NCBI RefSeq assembly: GCF_963667045.1
Contig: NZ_OY762934.1
Location: 2,744,501-2,808,500 of the forward strand
Reading direction: 5' to 3'
DNA from: an uncultured Cohaesibacter sp.
GTDB lineage: Bacteria > Pseudomonadota > Alphaproteobacteria > Rhizobiales > Cohaesibacteraceae
Length of the DNA: 64,000 nt
The notes below the pieces were generated by a model. It searched no databases. It saw only the letters and a program-made list of their open reading frames with translations, and was not told the DNA's origin. A program made the translations under genes and the position numbers. Below are positions 23,976-32,928 of this stretch, piece after piece; the first letter of the stretch is position 1, and every line of letters starts with the position of its first letter.

Positions 23976-25007
23976 TTACAAAGACAAACGGATACTCGAT
24001 TGGCGAGGCATAAGGGATGGCATTGCAATCCGAATCCGTTCATTGGCCGGAACCTCCTCAGCGTCCAAGAGCTCGAGAGCCGCTGTCGCGATCTGGTCGA
24101 AGGGCACATGAACAGAAGTCATTGGTGTATAGAGGTGGGAAACGATGGGAATGTCATTGTATCCGACAAGCGAAACATCATCGGGAACCGACAAGCCGAG
24201 CGAATGAATGGCAGCAAATGCGCCAACCGCAATGTTATCGTTCACCGCAAAAATGGCGGTAGGAGGCTGCGGGTTGGACATCAATCTTGTTGCGGCATCG
24301 CGTCCCGATTCAATACCAAATGTAGATTCAACAACAAGACTTTCATCAACTGCGATGCCAGCTTCAGCCATTGCTTTACGGAATCCCTTTGTTCGATTAC
24401 AGGCGGTTGATGCATAAGACGGGCCTGCAATCACGCCAATTCTACGGTGACTAAGGTCTATCAGGTGTCGGGCGGCAAGATAGCCACCCAATTCGTCATT
24501 GCCGATCGAAGACAAACTTTTTCCGTCGGTTCTCAGAGCCAAAACATATTTGACGCCGCGTTCGGCAAGCTCGTTGATGAAAGGATCATCATTGCGAGCT
24601 GTAGCCAATATGAGTGCGTCCACTCCTTTTCCAATCAAGCTGTCGGCTGCCCGTCGCTCTGCCTCAATCGTTTCATCCGAGGTGGCAACGATGACGACTT
24701 TTCCCGACTTTGCTGCTGCTCGCTGTAGTGCTTCATAGAGCAAAGCCATGACCGTATCTGTGAGCCTAGGTACAATAAGCCCGATCATGCTGGTACTGCC
24801 GCGACGCAAGTTGGCGGCTGAAACATCTCTCACATAGCCAAGTTCCTTGGCGACCCTGCGAACTCTCTGAGCCGCCTCGCTATTCGACCTCGGCAGACGT
24901 TCGTCAAGAAGCCTGGAAACACTGGATTTGGACACACCCGCAGCACGGGCCACATCAAGTATGGTGACACGTGAAATGCGCGCGGTAGGGTGAGAATTCT
25001 TTGCCAC
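23976..25007 (-). CDS. LacI-family transcriptional regulator
   Basis: A 343-residue repressor. The N-terminal headpiece VTILDVARAAGVSKSSVSRLL and the hinge region GYVRDVSAANLRRGST precede a periplasmic-binding-like sensor with MIGLIVPRLTDTVMALLYEAL and PTAIFAVNDNIAVGA. Start GTG 25007 with AGAGG upstream is preferred over TTG 25025. It is divergent from the DHDPS-like and TAXI genes. The perfect palindrome TGGGAACGTTCCCA in the gap has the symmetry expected for a LacI dimer. Confidence 0.9.
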   Translation of the reverse strand: MAKNSHPTARISRVTILDVARAAGVSKSSVSRLLDERLPRSNSEAAQRVRRVAKELGYVRDVSAANLRRGSTSMIGLIVPRLTDTVMALLYEALQRAAAKSGKVVIVATSDETIEAERRAADSLIGKGVDALILATARNDDPFINELAERGVKYVLALRTDGKSLSSIGNDELGGYLAARHLIDLSHRRIGVIAGPSYASTACNRTKGFRKAMAEAGIAVDESLVVESTFGIESGRDAATRLMSNPQPPTAIFAVNDNIAVGAFAAIHSLGLSVPDDVSLVGYNDIPIVSHLYTPMTSVHVPFDQIATAALELLDAEEVPANERIRIAMPSLMPRQSSIRLSL

Positions 25008-25085
25008 AGGAGACCTCTGACTCAAGACATGAAAATATTGATGTCAAATTCTTATCACTATGGTCTTGACAATTGCAAGCATAAA

Positions 25086-25110
25086 TGGGAACGTTCCCAG
25101 TATCGTTCCC
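25086..25110. promoter_or_regulatory. LacI-type operator
   Basis: TGGGAACGTTCCCA (25086-25099) is a perfect 14-base palindrome with a central CG, as in LacI/PurR family sites. A further half-site CGTTCCCA lies at 25104-25111. It lies between the divergent LacI gene and the lyase gene and probably represses both. Confidence 0.75.
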
Positions 25111-25140
25111 ACTATCTGAAATTTTTGAGAGGAGACAGAA

Positions 25141-26091
25141 ATGCAACCGATGGATCTAAGAGGCCTCAACCCGGCCCCGGTTACTGCATTCAACAAAGAC
25201 GGTTCTCTGGATATTGAGGCAAACCGTCGCGTCGCCAAATGGCTGGCATCGATCGAAGGTGTGAAAAGCCTTGTTATTCTGGGGCACGCTGGTGAGGGCA
25301 CATTCCTGAGCGAAGACGAGCGCCTTGAGATGATCCGCCTTTATGCCGATGCCGTGAATGGAGAAATCCCGATCATTACTGGTATCGTTGGTGAAGGCAC
25401 CCAGGTTGCTGCTGTGGAGGCCAAGAAATGCAAGGATGCCGGTGCAACCGGTGCACTTGTTTACCCGAACCACGGCTGGCTCCGTTTTGGTTTCCAGAAA
25501 GGTGCTCCGCAGGACCGCTACAAAGCGATCTGGGAGAATTCGGGCCTTCAGTGCATCTTGTTCCAGTATCCAGATGTTACCAAGGCAAACTATGATCTGG
25601 ATACGCAGCTGGAAATCGCGGCCCAAGAGGGCGTTGTTGCGACCAAGAATGGCGTGCGCAACATGAAGCGCTGGTATGTTGAAATTCCGGCTCTTAAAGA
25701 AGCCAATCCGGATCTTCAGGTGCTTAGCTGCCACGACGAATGGCTGCTTCCTACTATGTTTGATGTAGACGGTTTGCTGGTGGGATATGGTAACGTTGCT
25801 CCTGAGCTGCTTGTCAAACTCATCAAAGCGGGTAAAGCTCAGGATTATCCTGCCGCACGCAAGGTTTTTGAACAGCTGATGCCGATCACTCGTACGGTTT
25901 ATCACCGTGGGTCTCATATGGAAGGAACCGTTGCGTTGAAAATCGCGCTGATGGGCCGTGGCGTCCTTGATCATGCGACCGTGCGCGAGCCGCTTAAGCC
26001 GCTTGGCAAAGCAGCCGAAGAAGAAATCTTTGCTGCACTCAAAGCTTCTGGCATCGATCCTGTCGATCCAAAGCTGCTTGAGGCACTTTGA
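25141..26091 (+). CDS. Dihydrodipicolinate synthase / N-acetylneuraminate lyase family aldolase
   Basis: A 316-residue class I aldolase-fold protein. It has NPAPVTAFNKDGSLD at the start, GHAGEGTFLSEDERLEM (pyruvate-binding GE motif), the tyrosine region ALVYPNHGW and VVATKNGVRN, where the lysine is the expected Schiff-base residue. The family condenses or cleaves pyruvate-containing acids, and many catabolic members dehydrate or cleave 2-keto-3-deoxy sugar acids or hydroxyproline-derived acids. The gene is followed by a TAXI-type TRAP system and preceded by a LacI repressor, so it probably acts on an imported acid. YPNHGW and TKNG vary from the common YYxKP and KDS patterns and mark an uncharacterised branch. 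Confidence 0.82.
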   Translation: MQPMDLRGLNPAPVTAFNKDGSLDIEANRRVAKWLASIEGVKSLVILGHAGEGTFLSEDERLEMIRLYADAVNGEIPIITGIVGEGTQVAAVEAKKCKDAGATGALVYPNHGWLRFGFQKGAPQDRYKAIWENSGLQCILFQYPDVTKANYDLDTQLEIAAQEGVVATKNGVRNMKRWYVEIPALKEANPDLQVLSCHDEWLLPTMFDVDGLLVGYGNVAPELLVKLIKAGKAQDYPAARKVFEQLMPITRTVYHRGSHMEGTVALKIALMGRGVLDHATVREPLKPLGKAAEEEIFAALKASGIDPVDPKLLEAL

Positions 26092-26100
26092 TGCCTGTAT

Positions 26101-26121
26101 CCCCCATGCTCGTCATGGGGG
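26101..26121 (+). terminator. Intercistronic hairpin after the lyase gene
   Basis: CCCCCATG (26101-26108) pairs perfectly with CATGGGGG (26114-26121) over five bases. The next gene starts 25 bases later with its own GGGAGG site, so this is probably a processing or attenuation element. Confidence 0.55.
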
Positions 26122-26146
26122 AGTTCTATTCTGGGAGGAATTTTAA

Positions 26147-27145
26147 ATGTTCGGAAAGTTTTCAGAATTGGCTCAATCAACGATTGCAGCCATCGCGCTT
26201 GTCGGAATCGGGTGCTCATCCGCTTCTGCAGCCGAACTGCGAATTGGCGCTATGCGAGAAGGTACCGCTTGGTATGTGTTCGCTGCGACTTTGGAGCAAA
26301 TGATCGAATCCCTTGATGGCACTCAAGTTGAAGTGATTGCCCGTGGTGGCGGAGTGGCCAATCCGATGGTTGTTCAGGCTGGCAAGGCCGATATCGCCCT
26401 TTCAAATGTGGCCAGTTCCATCTGGGCTTATGAAGGGTCGGACGTCTATGGAGGCAAGAAGGCGCCTGATATCCGGGCACTCGTGGGCGGACTGAATGAC
26501 GTTTATGTCGGCGCGATGGCTCGCAAGGCCTTTCTTGATGAAGTTGGCACGACCGACATGAAAGAAATATTCTCGTCCGGGAAGCCAGTACGTGTCCTTA
26601 TGAAACCTGTCGGTTCAAGTGCGGTTCCGGTCGCTTATATGGTTTTTGCTTCCCTTGGCACCAGTGTTGACGAAATCAAAAAGAATGGTGGCGATGTGAT
26701 CCAGATCGGGGCTGGCCAGATTGCTGATGAAATGCGCAACGGCAAGGCGGACATCTATTTCGACACAATTCTGAAAGGCCACCCAACCATTACGGAGGTC
26801 TCGCTGACGGCGGATGTTCAGTTCCTGGATCTGCCTGCAGATACCCAGAAATACATCAAGGATCATGGATTGAAGGTTGGGAGCTTTGGGCCTTGGTTTA
26901 GTGGACAAAATGGTCCAACCATTGGCGCAAACATCGGCACCGAGCTCATCGCGAATGCCTCGCTGAGCGATGACATGGCCTACAAAATTACCAAGACTCT
27001 GATTGAAAATGCCGACGTCTTGAAGCAGTCGCATGGAGCCTGGAAGGATTTTGATCCGGCCAAAGCCTGGCTGCCAGAGAACACCGGCATCCCTCTTCAT
27101 CCCGGTGCGGAAAAATACTACCGCGAAGCAGGGTTGATGAATTAA
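26147..27145 (+). CDS. TAXI-family TRAP transporter solute receptor
   Basis: A 332-residue periplasmic receptor with a signal peptide ending SSASAAE. The mature part reads LRIGAMREGTAWYVFAATLEQM, then ARGGGVANPMVVQAGKADIALSNVASS, the TAXI (TRAP-associated extracytoplasmic immunogenic) pattern that differs from DctP receptors. These work with a fused 4TM/12TM permease, which is exactly the next gene. The ligand is unknown. The adjacent lyase suggests a keto or hydroxy acid. Confidence 0.87.
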   Translation: MFGKFSELAQSTIAAIALVGIGCSSASAAELRIGAMREGTAWYVFAATLEQMIESLDGTQVEVIARGGGVANPMVVQAGKADIALSNVASSIWAYEGSDVYGGKKAPDIRALVGGLNDVYVGAMARKAFLDEVGTTDMKEIFSSGKPVRVLMKPVGSSAVPVAYMVFASLGTSVDEIKKNGGDVIQIGAGQIADEMRNGKADIYFDTILKGHPTITEVSLTADVQFLDLPADTQKYIKDHGLKVGSFGPWFSGQNGPTIGANIGTELIANASLSDDMAYKITKTLIENADVLKQSHGAWKDFDPAKAWLPENTGIPLHPGAEKYYREAGLMN

Positions 27146-27162
27146 GTCCCCGCAGAAAGGAT

Positions 27163-27197
27163 CAGGCGCCTGTTCTGGAGGCAAATTCAGGCGCCTG
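27163..27197 (+). repeat. Duplicated palindrome CAGGCGCCTG
   Basis: The 10-base palindrome occurs at 27163-27172 and 27188-27197 in the gap between receptor and permease genes. The two copies can also pair with each other as a hairpin with a 15-base loop, which again fits a receptor-favouring attenuator. Confidence 0.55.
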
Positions 27198-27232
27198 CTC
27201 TTCCAGTGATGTATTTTGTTTCGGAGGAAACC

Positions 27233-29173
27233 ATGTCCGCTTTAGCTGCCAACAGCAGTTTGGGCATCAGGCAGAAAGTGGCGTTTTTGATCGGCCTGCT
27301 ATTTGTGGCCTTTCAGGTCTGGGTTCTTTATGACCCTCAACAGCCGCTTTTCTCGCGCCCACTTCATCTGTCTTTCGCCCTACTGCTTCTGTTTCTGTAT
27401 AAGCCGCTGAAAGCAGAACGGCTTCCTCGCTGGACCACCCTGGCAATTGACAGTATTGTCTTGCTGGCGACTCTGGGGGTGAGTGCCTACTATCTGCTGG
27501 AATATGATAGGCTGACAACGCGAATGGAGAATGTTTCTCCGATTTTTACAGTCGACATCGTCGCCGGATCGGCTCTCGTTCTTCTATTGTTGGAAGGGGC
27601 TCGTCGTGCAGTCGGCATGATACTGGTTTACGTTCTGGCTGTCTTTATCATTTACGCCTTGTTCGGCGGATATTTGCCTGGATGGGTCGGTTTCCGCGGC
27701 TTCATGATGGACGAAGCGATTGAGATCGTCTCGATGACGACGGCTGGTGTGCTGGGGATCACGACCTCGACATCAGTTAGCTTCATCTTCTATTTCATCC
27801 TGTTTGGCGCATTCTACAGCGCAGTAGGCGGTGGTCAGCTTTTCATCGATCTGGCCATCCGCGTCGCTGGGCGGGCGACAGGCGGGACCGCAAAGGCCGC
27901 CATTCTCGGATCAAGCCTTATGGGATCGATCTCGGGCAGCGCAGTGGCGAATGTGGTTTCTACCGGCGTGTTCACCATTCCGCTGATGAAACGAACAGGC
28001 TTTACCGACTACAAAGCTGCCGGCGTGGAGGCTATAGCATCGACCGGAGGCCAATTGATGCCTCCAGTGATGGGAGTTGCGGCTTTCGTCATGGCCGAGA
28101 TGCTGGGGATTCCTTATCCAAGTCTTGCTCTTGCTGGCCTGATTCCAGCCCTCGCTTTCTACTTCTCACTGTTTCTTGTGGTCGATCTGGGCGCTCGTCG
28201 CGAGGGTATTCGCGCGCTGACCGACGAAGAAATCAATGCGACGGCCCCGATTCTGCCTCGCTTACACTTGATCCTGCCACCCATTCTATTGGTGGTCATG
28301 CTGGTTTCGGGCTATTCGGCCGCTTACGCAGCTGTTGGAGCATCTCTTGCCTCTCTGGTGGTTCCGTTTTTCCGCCGTTCGACATGGATTGGTCGATCAG
28401 AACTCTCTGATGCACTTCGGAATGCCCCCAAACAGGCTGCCGAAGTCGCTGTGCCAATTGCTGCAATTGGCATCGTCATCGCCGTTGCGGTTCAGTCAAA
28501 TCTGGCTTTGAAGTTCGCTGGTTCTCTGGTCAGCCTTTCAGAGGGATCTATCTATGCCTCTCTGGCGCTGGCCATGGTCGGATGTATCGTTATGGGTATG
28601 GGGCTACCAACGGTCGCGGCCTATATCATTGGCGCCGTGCTGTTCGTGCCTGCAATCCAGAAACTGGGTATCGAGCCGCTGGCTGCACACTTCTTCATCT
28701 TCTACTATTGTGTGCTGTCAATGGTGACCCCGCCTGTTGCTCTCGCATCCTTTGCTGCGGCAGCGGTCGGAAAAGCACCCGCTGTTAAAACGGGATTTGC
28801 CGCATTTGGCTTATCACTTGTGGCTTTCTTCGTTCCCTTTGGCTTTGTCTTTGACCCGGGCGTTCTGGCACAAGGAAGTTATGGCACAATCGCAGTCAGC
28901 GCAGCGAGCTTGTTTGGGGCAACCGCTTTGTGGGCCGTTGCTTTTGGCGGGTGGTGTGCTCGCCCACTAGCCTTGCCATCCAGACTACTGATCGGGCTGG
29001 CAGGGCTAACCGCCGTCATTGCTCCAGCAGAATCTATCTACTGGTATGTAGGCATGCTCGCAGGTTGGGGACTGGTTATCCTCTTGGTCCTGATCGCAAA
29101 ACTTGCTCCAGGAGCAAACACAAGCGGTTTGTTCTGTAATCCTCCCAAGAGCGCTGATGGCCTTGCCCCATAG
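27233..29173 (+). CDS. TRAP transporter fused permease (4TM/12TM, DctQM)
   Basis: A 646-residue membrane protein with about sixteen or more hydrophobic helices. The N-terminal four-helix DctQ-like part (to ~170) is fused to a DctM-like part with SLMGSISGSAVANVVSTGVFTIPLM, TGGQLMPPVMGVAAFVMAEMLG and YYCVLSMVTPPVALASFAAAA. The start is ATG 27233 behind GGAGGAAACC. Its partner receptor is the TAXI protein upstream. The length and order fit the TRAP 4TM/12TM fusion family. Confidence 0.9.
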   Translation: MSALAANSSLGIRQKVAFLIGLLFVAFQVWVLYDPQQPLFSRPLHLSFALLLLFLYKPLKAERLPRWTTLAIDSIVLLATLGVSAYYLLEYDRLTTRMENVSPIFTVDIVAGSALVLLLLEGARRAVGMILVYVLAVFIIYALFGGYLPGWVGFRGFMMDEAIEIVSMTTAGVLGITTSTSVSFIFYFILFGAFYSAVGGGQLFIDLAIRVAGRATGGTAKAAILGSSLMGSISGSAVANVVSTGVFTIPLMKRTGFTDYKAAGVEAIASTGGQLMPPVMGVAAFVMAEMLGIPYPSLALAGLIPALAFYFSLFLVVDLGARREGIRALTDEEINATAPILPRLHLILPPILLVVMLVSGYSAAYAAVGASLASLVVPFFRRSTWIGRSELSDALRNAPKQAAEVAVPIAAIGIVIAVAVQSNLALKFAGSLVSLSEGSIYASLALAMVGCIVMGMGLPTVAAYIIGAVLFVPAIQKLGIEPLAAHFFIFYYCVLSMVTPPVALASFAAAAVGKAPAVKTGFAAFGLSLVAFFVPFGFVFDPGVLAQGSYGTIAVSAASLFGATALWAVAFGGWCARPLALPSRLLIGLAGLTAVIAPAESIYWYVGMLAGWGLVILLVLIAKLAPGANTSGLFCNPPKSADGLAP

Positions 29174-29183
29174 GCCTGAGCGC

Positions 29184-29213
29184 TGGCCCGGCGGCTAACG
29201 TCGGGCCACTTTT
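29184..29213 (+). terminator. Rho-independent terminator
   Basis: TGGCCCG (29184-29190) pairs with CGGGCCA (29202-29208) over an 11-base loop, followed by CTTTTTAT. It would end most TRAP transcripts before the small DUF1330 gene. Confidence 0.75.
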
Positions 29214-29237
29214 TATCGAAATATGGAGTGACTTCCC

Positions 29238-29552
29238 ATGTCTGCACTTTGGATTGCCAACATCTCTGTTTCTGATCCCGCTGCTTTTGCCGAATATTCA
29301 AAGCGAGCTGGTCCAGCCATTTCCAACTACGGAGGCGTCTTTTTGGCGAGGGGTGGTACCTGCGTCCAATTGGAAGGGAAAGTTTGGCCCCGGAATGTTG
29401 TTGTACGCTTTGAGACCCTTGCTGCCGCAGAGGCTTGCTATCATTCCAAAGACTATCAGGAGGCGATTTCCTACGCACGCGGTGCATCAGAAAGGCAGCT
29501 CGTGATCGTGGAGGAGTGCTCCCAGGAAACACTATCGCAAAAAGACGGCTAG
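29238..29552 (+). CDS. DUF1330 family small protein
   Basis: A 104-residue dimeric alpha-beta barrel type protein. The family pattern is clear: ALWIANISVSDPAAFAEYSK at the start, FLARGG in the middle, VVVRFETLAAAEACYHSKDYQ and a C-terminal RQLVIVE strand. DUF1330 proteins are small cytoplasmic proteins of unknown biochemical role, often beside catabolic genes. It follows the TRAP genes on the same strand after a terminator, so it may be read through at low level. No active site can be assigned. Confidence 0.82.
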   Translation: MSALWIANISVSDPAAFAEYSKRAGPAISNYGGVFLARGGTCVQLEGKVWPRNVVVRFETLAAAEACYHSKDYQEAISYARGASERQLVIVEECSQETLSQKDG

Positions 29553-29645
29553 TTTTCTCGTATATGAGCCCCATTATTCCAGGTAATCAACCTCTGTTGA
29601 AGTACGAACCGAGCTAGAGATACTGGAACAGAATTGCATTTTTAC

Positions 29646-29691
29646 AAAACATTATAGCCTGCCAGATATCTCTGGCAGGCTATAATGTTTT
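29646..29691. terminator. Bidirectional terminator, 21-pair perfect stem
   Basis: A 21-base arm (29646-29666, beginning AAAACATTATAGCC) pairs perfectly with 29671-29691 over a four-base loop. A-rich and T-rich ends on both sides make it work in either direction. It lies between the convergent DUF1330 and SDR genes. Confidence 0.88.
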
Positions 29692-29755
29692 CAAGAGTAT
29701 GGGAACCTGAACCGCTTCGACAGTGGGCCGCCCTGTCTCTTGGTCTCCTTCAGAT

Positions 29756-30517
29756 CTAAAGAACAGCCAGCATGCCGCCATCGACATAAATGATCTGACC
29801 GTTGACATAATCTGAGGCAGCTGAGGCGAGATAGACGGCTGTGCCGACCAGCTCTTCTGGTCGTCCCCATCGAGCAGACGGGGTCCGGCTCTTGACCCAG
29901 CTATCGAAAGCTTCATTTTCCAGAAGCGCCTTGTTCATTTCGGTGATCATGTAGCCCGGGCCGATCGCATTGGCCTGAATGCCTGATGCGGCCCATTCTG
30001 CGGCCATAGACCGGGTGAGCAGTTTGATCCCGCCCTTCGCTGCGGTGTAGGGGGCAACCGTCGCGCGGGCCACTTCACTCGTCAGGGAACCGATATTGAT
30101 CACCTTGCCATAGCCACGCGGGATCATGCGTTTGGCTGCTTCCCGACCGGTCACAAAAGCGCTGGTCAGGTTGGTCTCGATGACTTTGTTCCACTCGGCG
30201 GTGCTCATTTCCACCATGGGTTTGCGCAGCTGAATTCCGGCGTTGTTGATCAGGATGTCGACATCAATCCCTTCAGCATCGAACTGGTTAAAGGCTGCGA
30301 CGACCGAAGCGTCGTCGGTCACGTCAAAAGCGGCTTCATGCACCGTGTGACCTTTGGCGCGCAGGTCTGCTGCCGTTGTCGACACGCGTTCCTTGTTGAC
30401 ACCATTGACAATGACTGTGGCGCCGGCTTCCGCGAGGCCCTCCAGCATGGCGCGTCCGAGGCCGCGGGAGGATCCTGTGACAAGAGCTGTACGCCCGTTG
30501 AGATCAAAAAGGGACAT
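29756..30517 (-). CDS. SDR oxidoreductase, gluconate 5-dehydrogenase-like
   Basis: A 253-residue classical short-chain dehydrogenase. It has the cofactor motif TGSSRGLGRAM, NNAGIQ, a catalytic serine in NIGSL and YTAAK (Tyr-x3-Lys). The sequence resembles IdnO/gluconate 5-dehydrogenase, which reduces 5-keto-gluconate with NAD(P)H. ATG 30517 follows the dehydratase stop by two bases and has GAGG upstream; TTG 30523 is an alternative. It is the last gene of the TRAP-IdnD-dehydratase operon. An IdnD-like enzyme upstream supports interconversion of hexonates. Confidence 0.82.
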   Translation of the reverse strand: MSLFDLNGRTALVTGSSRGLGRAMLEGLAEAGATVIVNGVNKERVSTTAADLRAKGHTVHEAAFDVTDDASVVAAFNQFDAEGIDVDILINNAGIQLRKPMVEMSTAEWNKVIETNLTSAFVTGREAAKRMIPRGYGKVINIGSLTSEVARATVAPYTAAKGGIKLLTRSMAAEWAASGIQANAIGPGYMITEMNKALLENEAFDSWVKSRTPSARWGRPEELVGTAVYLASAASDYVNGQIIYVDGGMLAVL

Positions 30518-30519
30518 CT

Positions 30520-31728
30520 TCAAACCTCGCTACGTTTTACGGTCAGATCAGAGCGTTCGAATACAGCTGGCAGCAACTCGGTGCCGAGCCCCGGGCCTTC
30601 CATAGGATAGACATAGCCATTTTCGATACGCGGAATTTCGGTGACCAGTTCCTTATACCATCCGGTATAGAACGCACGCACAGATTCCTGAATGAGGGTA
30701 TTGGGCTGGCTGAAGGACGCATGGATCGCTGCGGCAAAGGCCACCGGCCCCGTGCAGTCATGGGCAGCAAAGGGCTTGTGATAGATCTCCGCAAGGGAAG
30801 CGATCTTCCGACCTTCCGTCAGGCCGCCAGTCCAGCACAGATCAACCATCGCCAGATCCGTGGCTCCGCGATCAAACATGTCCTTGTAGGGCCAGCGCGA
30901 CCCGAGCGTTTCACTGGCACAGACCCAGACGTCTGTCGCATCGGCATATTCGGCCAAAGCCTGCGGCGAGTTCATGCGGATCGGATCTTCAAACCAGGTC
31001 GGATTGTAGGGGGCCAGAGCCTTGGCGATATTCTTGGCAGTCGGCAGGTTCCAAAGGGAATGGAATTCAACCAGAATATCCATCTTGTCGCCAACGGCCT
31101 TGCGGATCTTCTCAAAAGGATCCAAAGCCGTTTTCAACTGGTCCTTGGTGATGAACAAGCCTCTGTTTTCAATCGCAGGTGGATCAAATGGCCAGATTTT
31201 CATGGTGGAAATGCCCTGCTCCAGCAGGCTTTCGGCAAGCGCGCCTGCATCGGTCATGAAGGCGGTCAAATCCTCATATGGCCCTTCGTCTTCGTCAGCA
31301 GCTGCCCGGTTCCAGGTGTCCACTGGCTTGATGTTGCGGGTCCGCACATAGCGATATCCCGCACAGGTGTTGTAAACCCGGAGACGGTCGGCCGTGAGGC
31401 CACCCAGCATCTGATGGACCGGCTGGTCGCAGACCTTGCCAAGGATGTCCCACAGCGCGAAGTCCACTGCTGATGCTGCTCTATACTCGGCTCCCGTGCT
31501 TGACTGGGCAAGTGGCAGGTTCAGCATTTCCTGATTCAATGCCTCAATGCGCAAGGGATCCTTGCCAAGCAGACGACCAGCCAGAGTGTCATGAATGTGC
31601 GCGGCTACGGCATCCGCACCATAAAAGGTCTCACCCAGACCAATGATGCCAGCGTCCGTGTGAACGCGGACCCATAAAACGTTGGAAAATTCTTCCGTTT
31701 TGAGTGTTTCTATCGCTGTGATTTTCAT
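30520..31728 (-). CDS. Enolase-superfamily (mandelate racemase type) sugar-acid dehydratase
   Basis: A 402-residue protein. The N-terminal capping domain (1-~120) ends VDFALWDILGK, and a barrel domain carries metal ligands Glu221 (ILVEFHSLW), Glu247 (WFEDPI) and Glu273 (CASETLGSR). Lys177 (MKIWPFD) and His323 (AAHDCTGPV) are acid/base candidates. MKIWPFD is shared by several acid-sugar dehydratases, so the product would be a 2-keto-3-deoxy sugar acid. The operon also has IdnD-like and gluconate-5-dehydrogenase-like enzymes and a TRAP importer. No clear match to a named dehydratase. Confidence 0.82.
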   Translation of the reverse strand: MKITAIETLKTEEFSNVLWVRVHTDAGIIGLGETFYGADAVAAHIHDTLAGRLLGKDPLRIEALNQEMLNLPLAQSSTGAEYRAASAVDFALWDILGKVCDQPVHQMLGGLTADRLRVYNTCAGYRYVRTRNIKPVDTWNRAAADEDEGPYEDLTAFMTDAGALAESLLEQGISTMKIWPFDPPAIENRGLFITKDQLKTALDPFEKIRKAVGDKMDILVEFHSLWNLPTAKNIAKALAPYNPTWFEDPIRMNSPQALAEYADATDVWVCASETLGSRWPYKDMFDRGATDLAMVDLCWTGGLTEGRKIASLAEIYHKPFAAHDCTGPVAFAAAIHASFSQPNTLIQESVRAFYTGWYKELVTEIPRIENGYVYPMEGPGLGTELLPAVFERSDLTVKRSEV

Positions 31729-31780
31729 ATTCGCCTCAATTTGAAACTGAGCAGGGCCGTTGCGGGCCCCGGGGAAATTC

Positions 31781-31810
31781 GGGATGGTGCGGGGAGGAAC
31801 GCACCATCCC
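31781..31810 (-). terminator. Intercistronic hairpin between idnD-like and dehydratase genes
   Basis: GGGATGGTGCG (31781-31791) pairs perfectly with CGCACCATCCC (31800-31810) over an eight-base loop. No T run follows, so it is more likely an mRNA stability or processing element within the operon. Confidence 0.55.
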
Positions 31811-31821
31811 AGCGCTCGGGA

Positions 31822-32856
31822 CTAATCAAACGTCAGCTGCACCTTCATGGCGCGCGCCCGATCGCTCGCTAGATCAAAGGCTTCGACAGCCTTCTGGAAA
31901 GGTAGAGCTGCGGTTATGACCGGCGAAACATCGATCAGTCTTTTGCTCATGAGATCGACTGCATAGCCAAATTCGGCATCGAAGCGGAACGATCCCAGCA
32001 ACTTCAGCTCTTTGGTCACGATGGTGTTCATGACAATGGACATCTCGCCACCAAGCCCCAATTGAATGACCCGCCCGCCCGGACAGACCGCTTCGACCGC
32101 AGACCGGAAGGCGGCTTGATTGCCGGATGCTTCGAACAGCACATCGAAATACCCCTTGTCTACCGTGTAGTCCGTGAGTTGCTCGGGATGCTCGGCGACA
32201 TTAATCGTCTTGCTGGCACCGGCTTTCTGAGCGATCCCGAGCGGGAAGTCGCTAACATCCGTGACGACGATTTCCGACGCTCCAGCATGGCGGGCAGCAA
32301 TGACAATGAGCGCCCCAATCGGCCCGCAACCGGTTATCAGGACCTTTTGTCCAACAAGAGATCCGGCTTGCCGGATCGCATGCAATGCCACACTGAGCGG
32401 TTCTGCTGTCGCCGCTTCTGCCATGCTCATGCTGTCGGGGATAGGGAAAACCTGCCTGTCTTTGACGATCAGCATCTGCCGGAACATCCCTTGCGCATGG
32501 GGGAAGCGCATGGCACTGCCGAAATAATGCATGTTGAGGCAATGGGTCGATTGCCCGGCCCGGCAGAATTTGCATTCACCGCAAGGAAGGCTGGGATTGA
32601 GCGCAACGCGCATGCCAGCCTTGAGATGGAGAACCTCTGAACCGACGGCGTCGATGGTTCCTGCTGTTTCATGGCCAAGGGCCATCGGCTCCTTGATGCG
32701 GACGGTACCGAAGCCGCCATTGTGATAGTAATGCAGGTCCGAGCCGCATATCCCCCCATATTCGATCCGGACGCGTACATCTCGCGGGCCGGGCTCGGCG
32801 ACCTCTATCGGTTCTATTCTGAGATCTTTGGGGGCGTGAATAATGACACCATGCAT
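31822..32856 (-). CDS. Zinc-dependent alcohol dehydrogenase, L-idonate 5-dehydrogenase-like
   Basis: A 344-residue medium-chain dehydrogenase. Catalytic zinc ligands are Cys37 (GGICGSDLHYY) and His62/Glu63 (ALGHE). Structural zinc is bound by Cys92, 95, 98 and 106 (CGECKFCRAG...C). The NAD(P) fold has ITGCGPIGALIV. GGICGSDLHYYHNGG followed by IKEPMALGHE is close to L-idonate 5-dehydrogenase (IdnD), which oxidises idonate to 5-keto-gluconate. With the SDR two genes downstream this recreates an Idn-like redox pair, but a dehydratase is inserted between them and no gluconate kinase is nearby. Confidence 0.83.
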   Translation of the reverse strand: MHGVIIHAPKDLRIEPIEVAEPGPRDVRVRIEYGGICGSDLHYYHNGGFGTVRIKEPMALGHETAGTIDAVGSEVLHLKAGMRVALNPSLPCGECKFCRAGQSTHCLNMHYFGSAMRFPHAQGMFRQMLIVKDRQVFPIPDSMSMAEAATAEPLSVALHAIRQAGSLVGQKVLITGCGPIGALIVIAARHAGASEIVVTDVSDFPLGIAQKAGASKTINVAEHPEQLTDYTVDKGYFDVLFEASGNQAAFRSAVEAVCPGGRVIQLGLGGEMSIVMNTIVTKELKLLGSFRFDAEFGYAVDLMSKRLIDVSPVITAALPFQKAVEAFDLASDRARAMKVQLTFD

Positions 32857-32928
32857 GATGGATGTCCTTTCATGAGAACTTGTAATTTCTGACCAGATCG
32901 CAACCGGGTGCGATCACTCGCTATCGTT

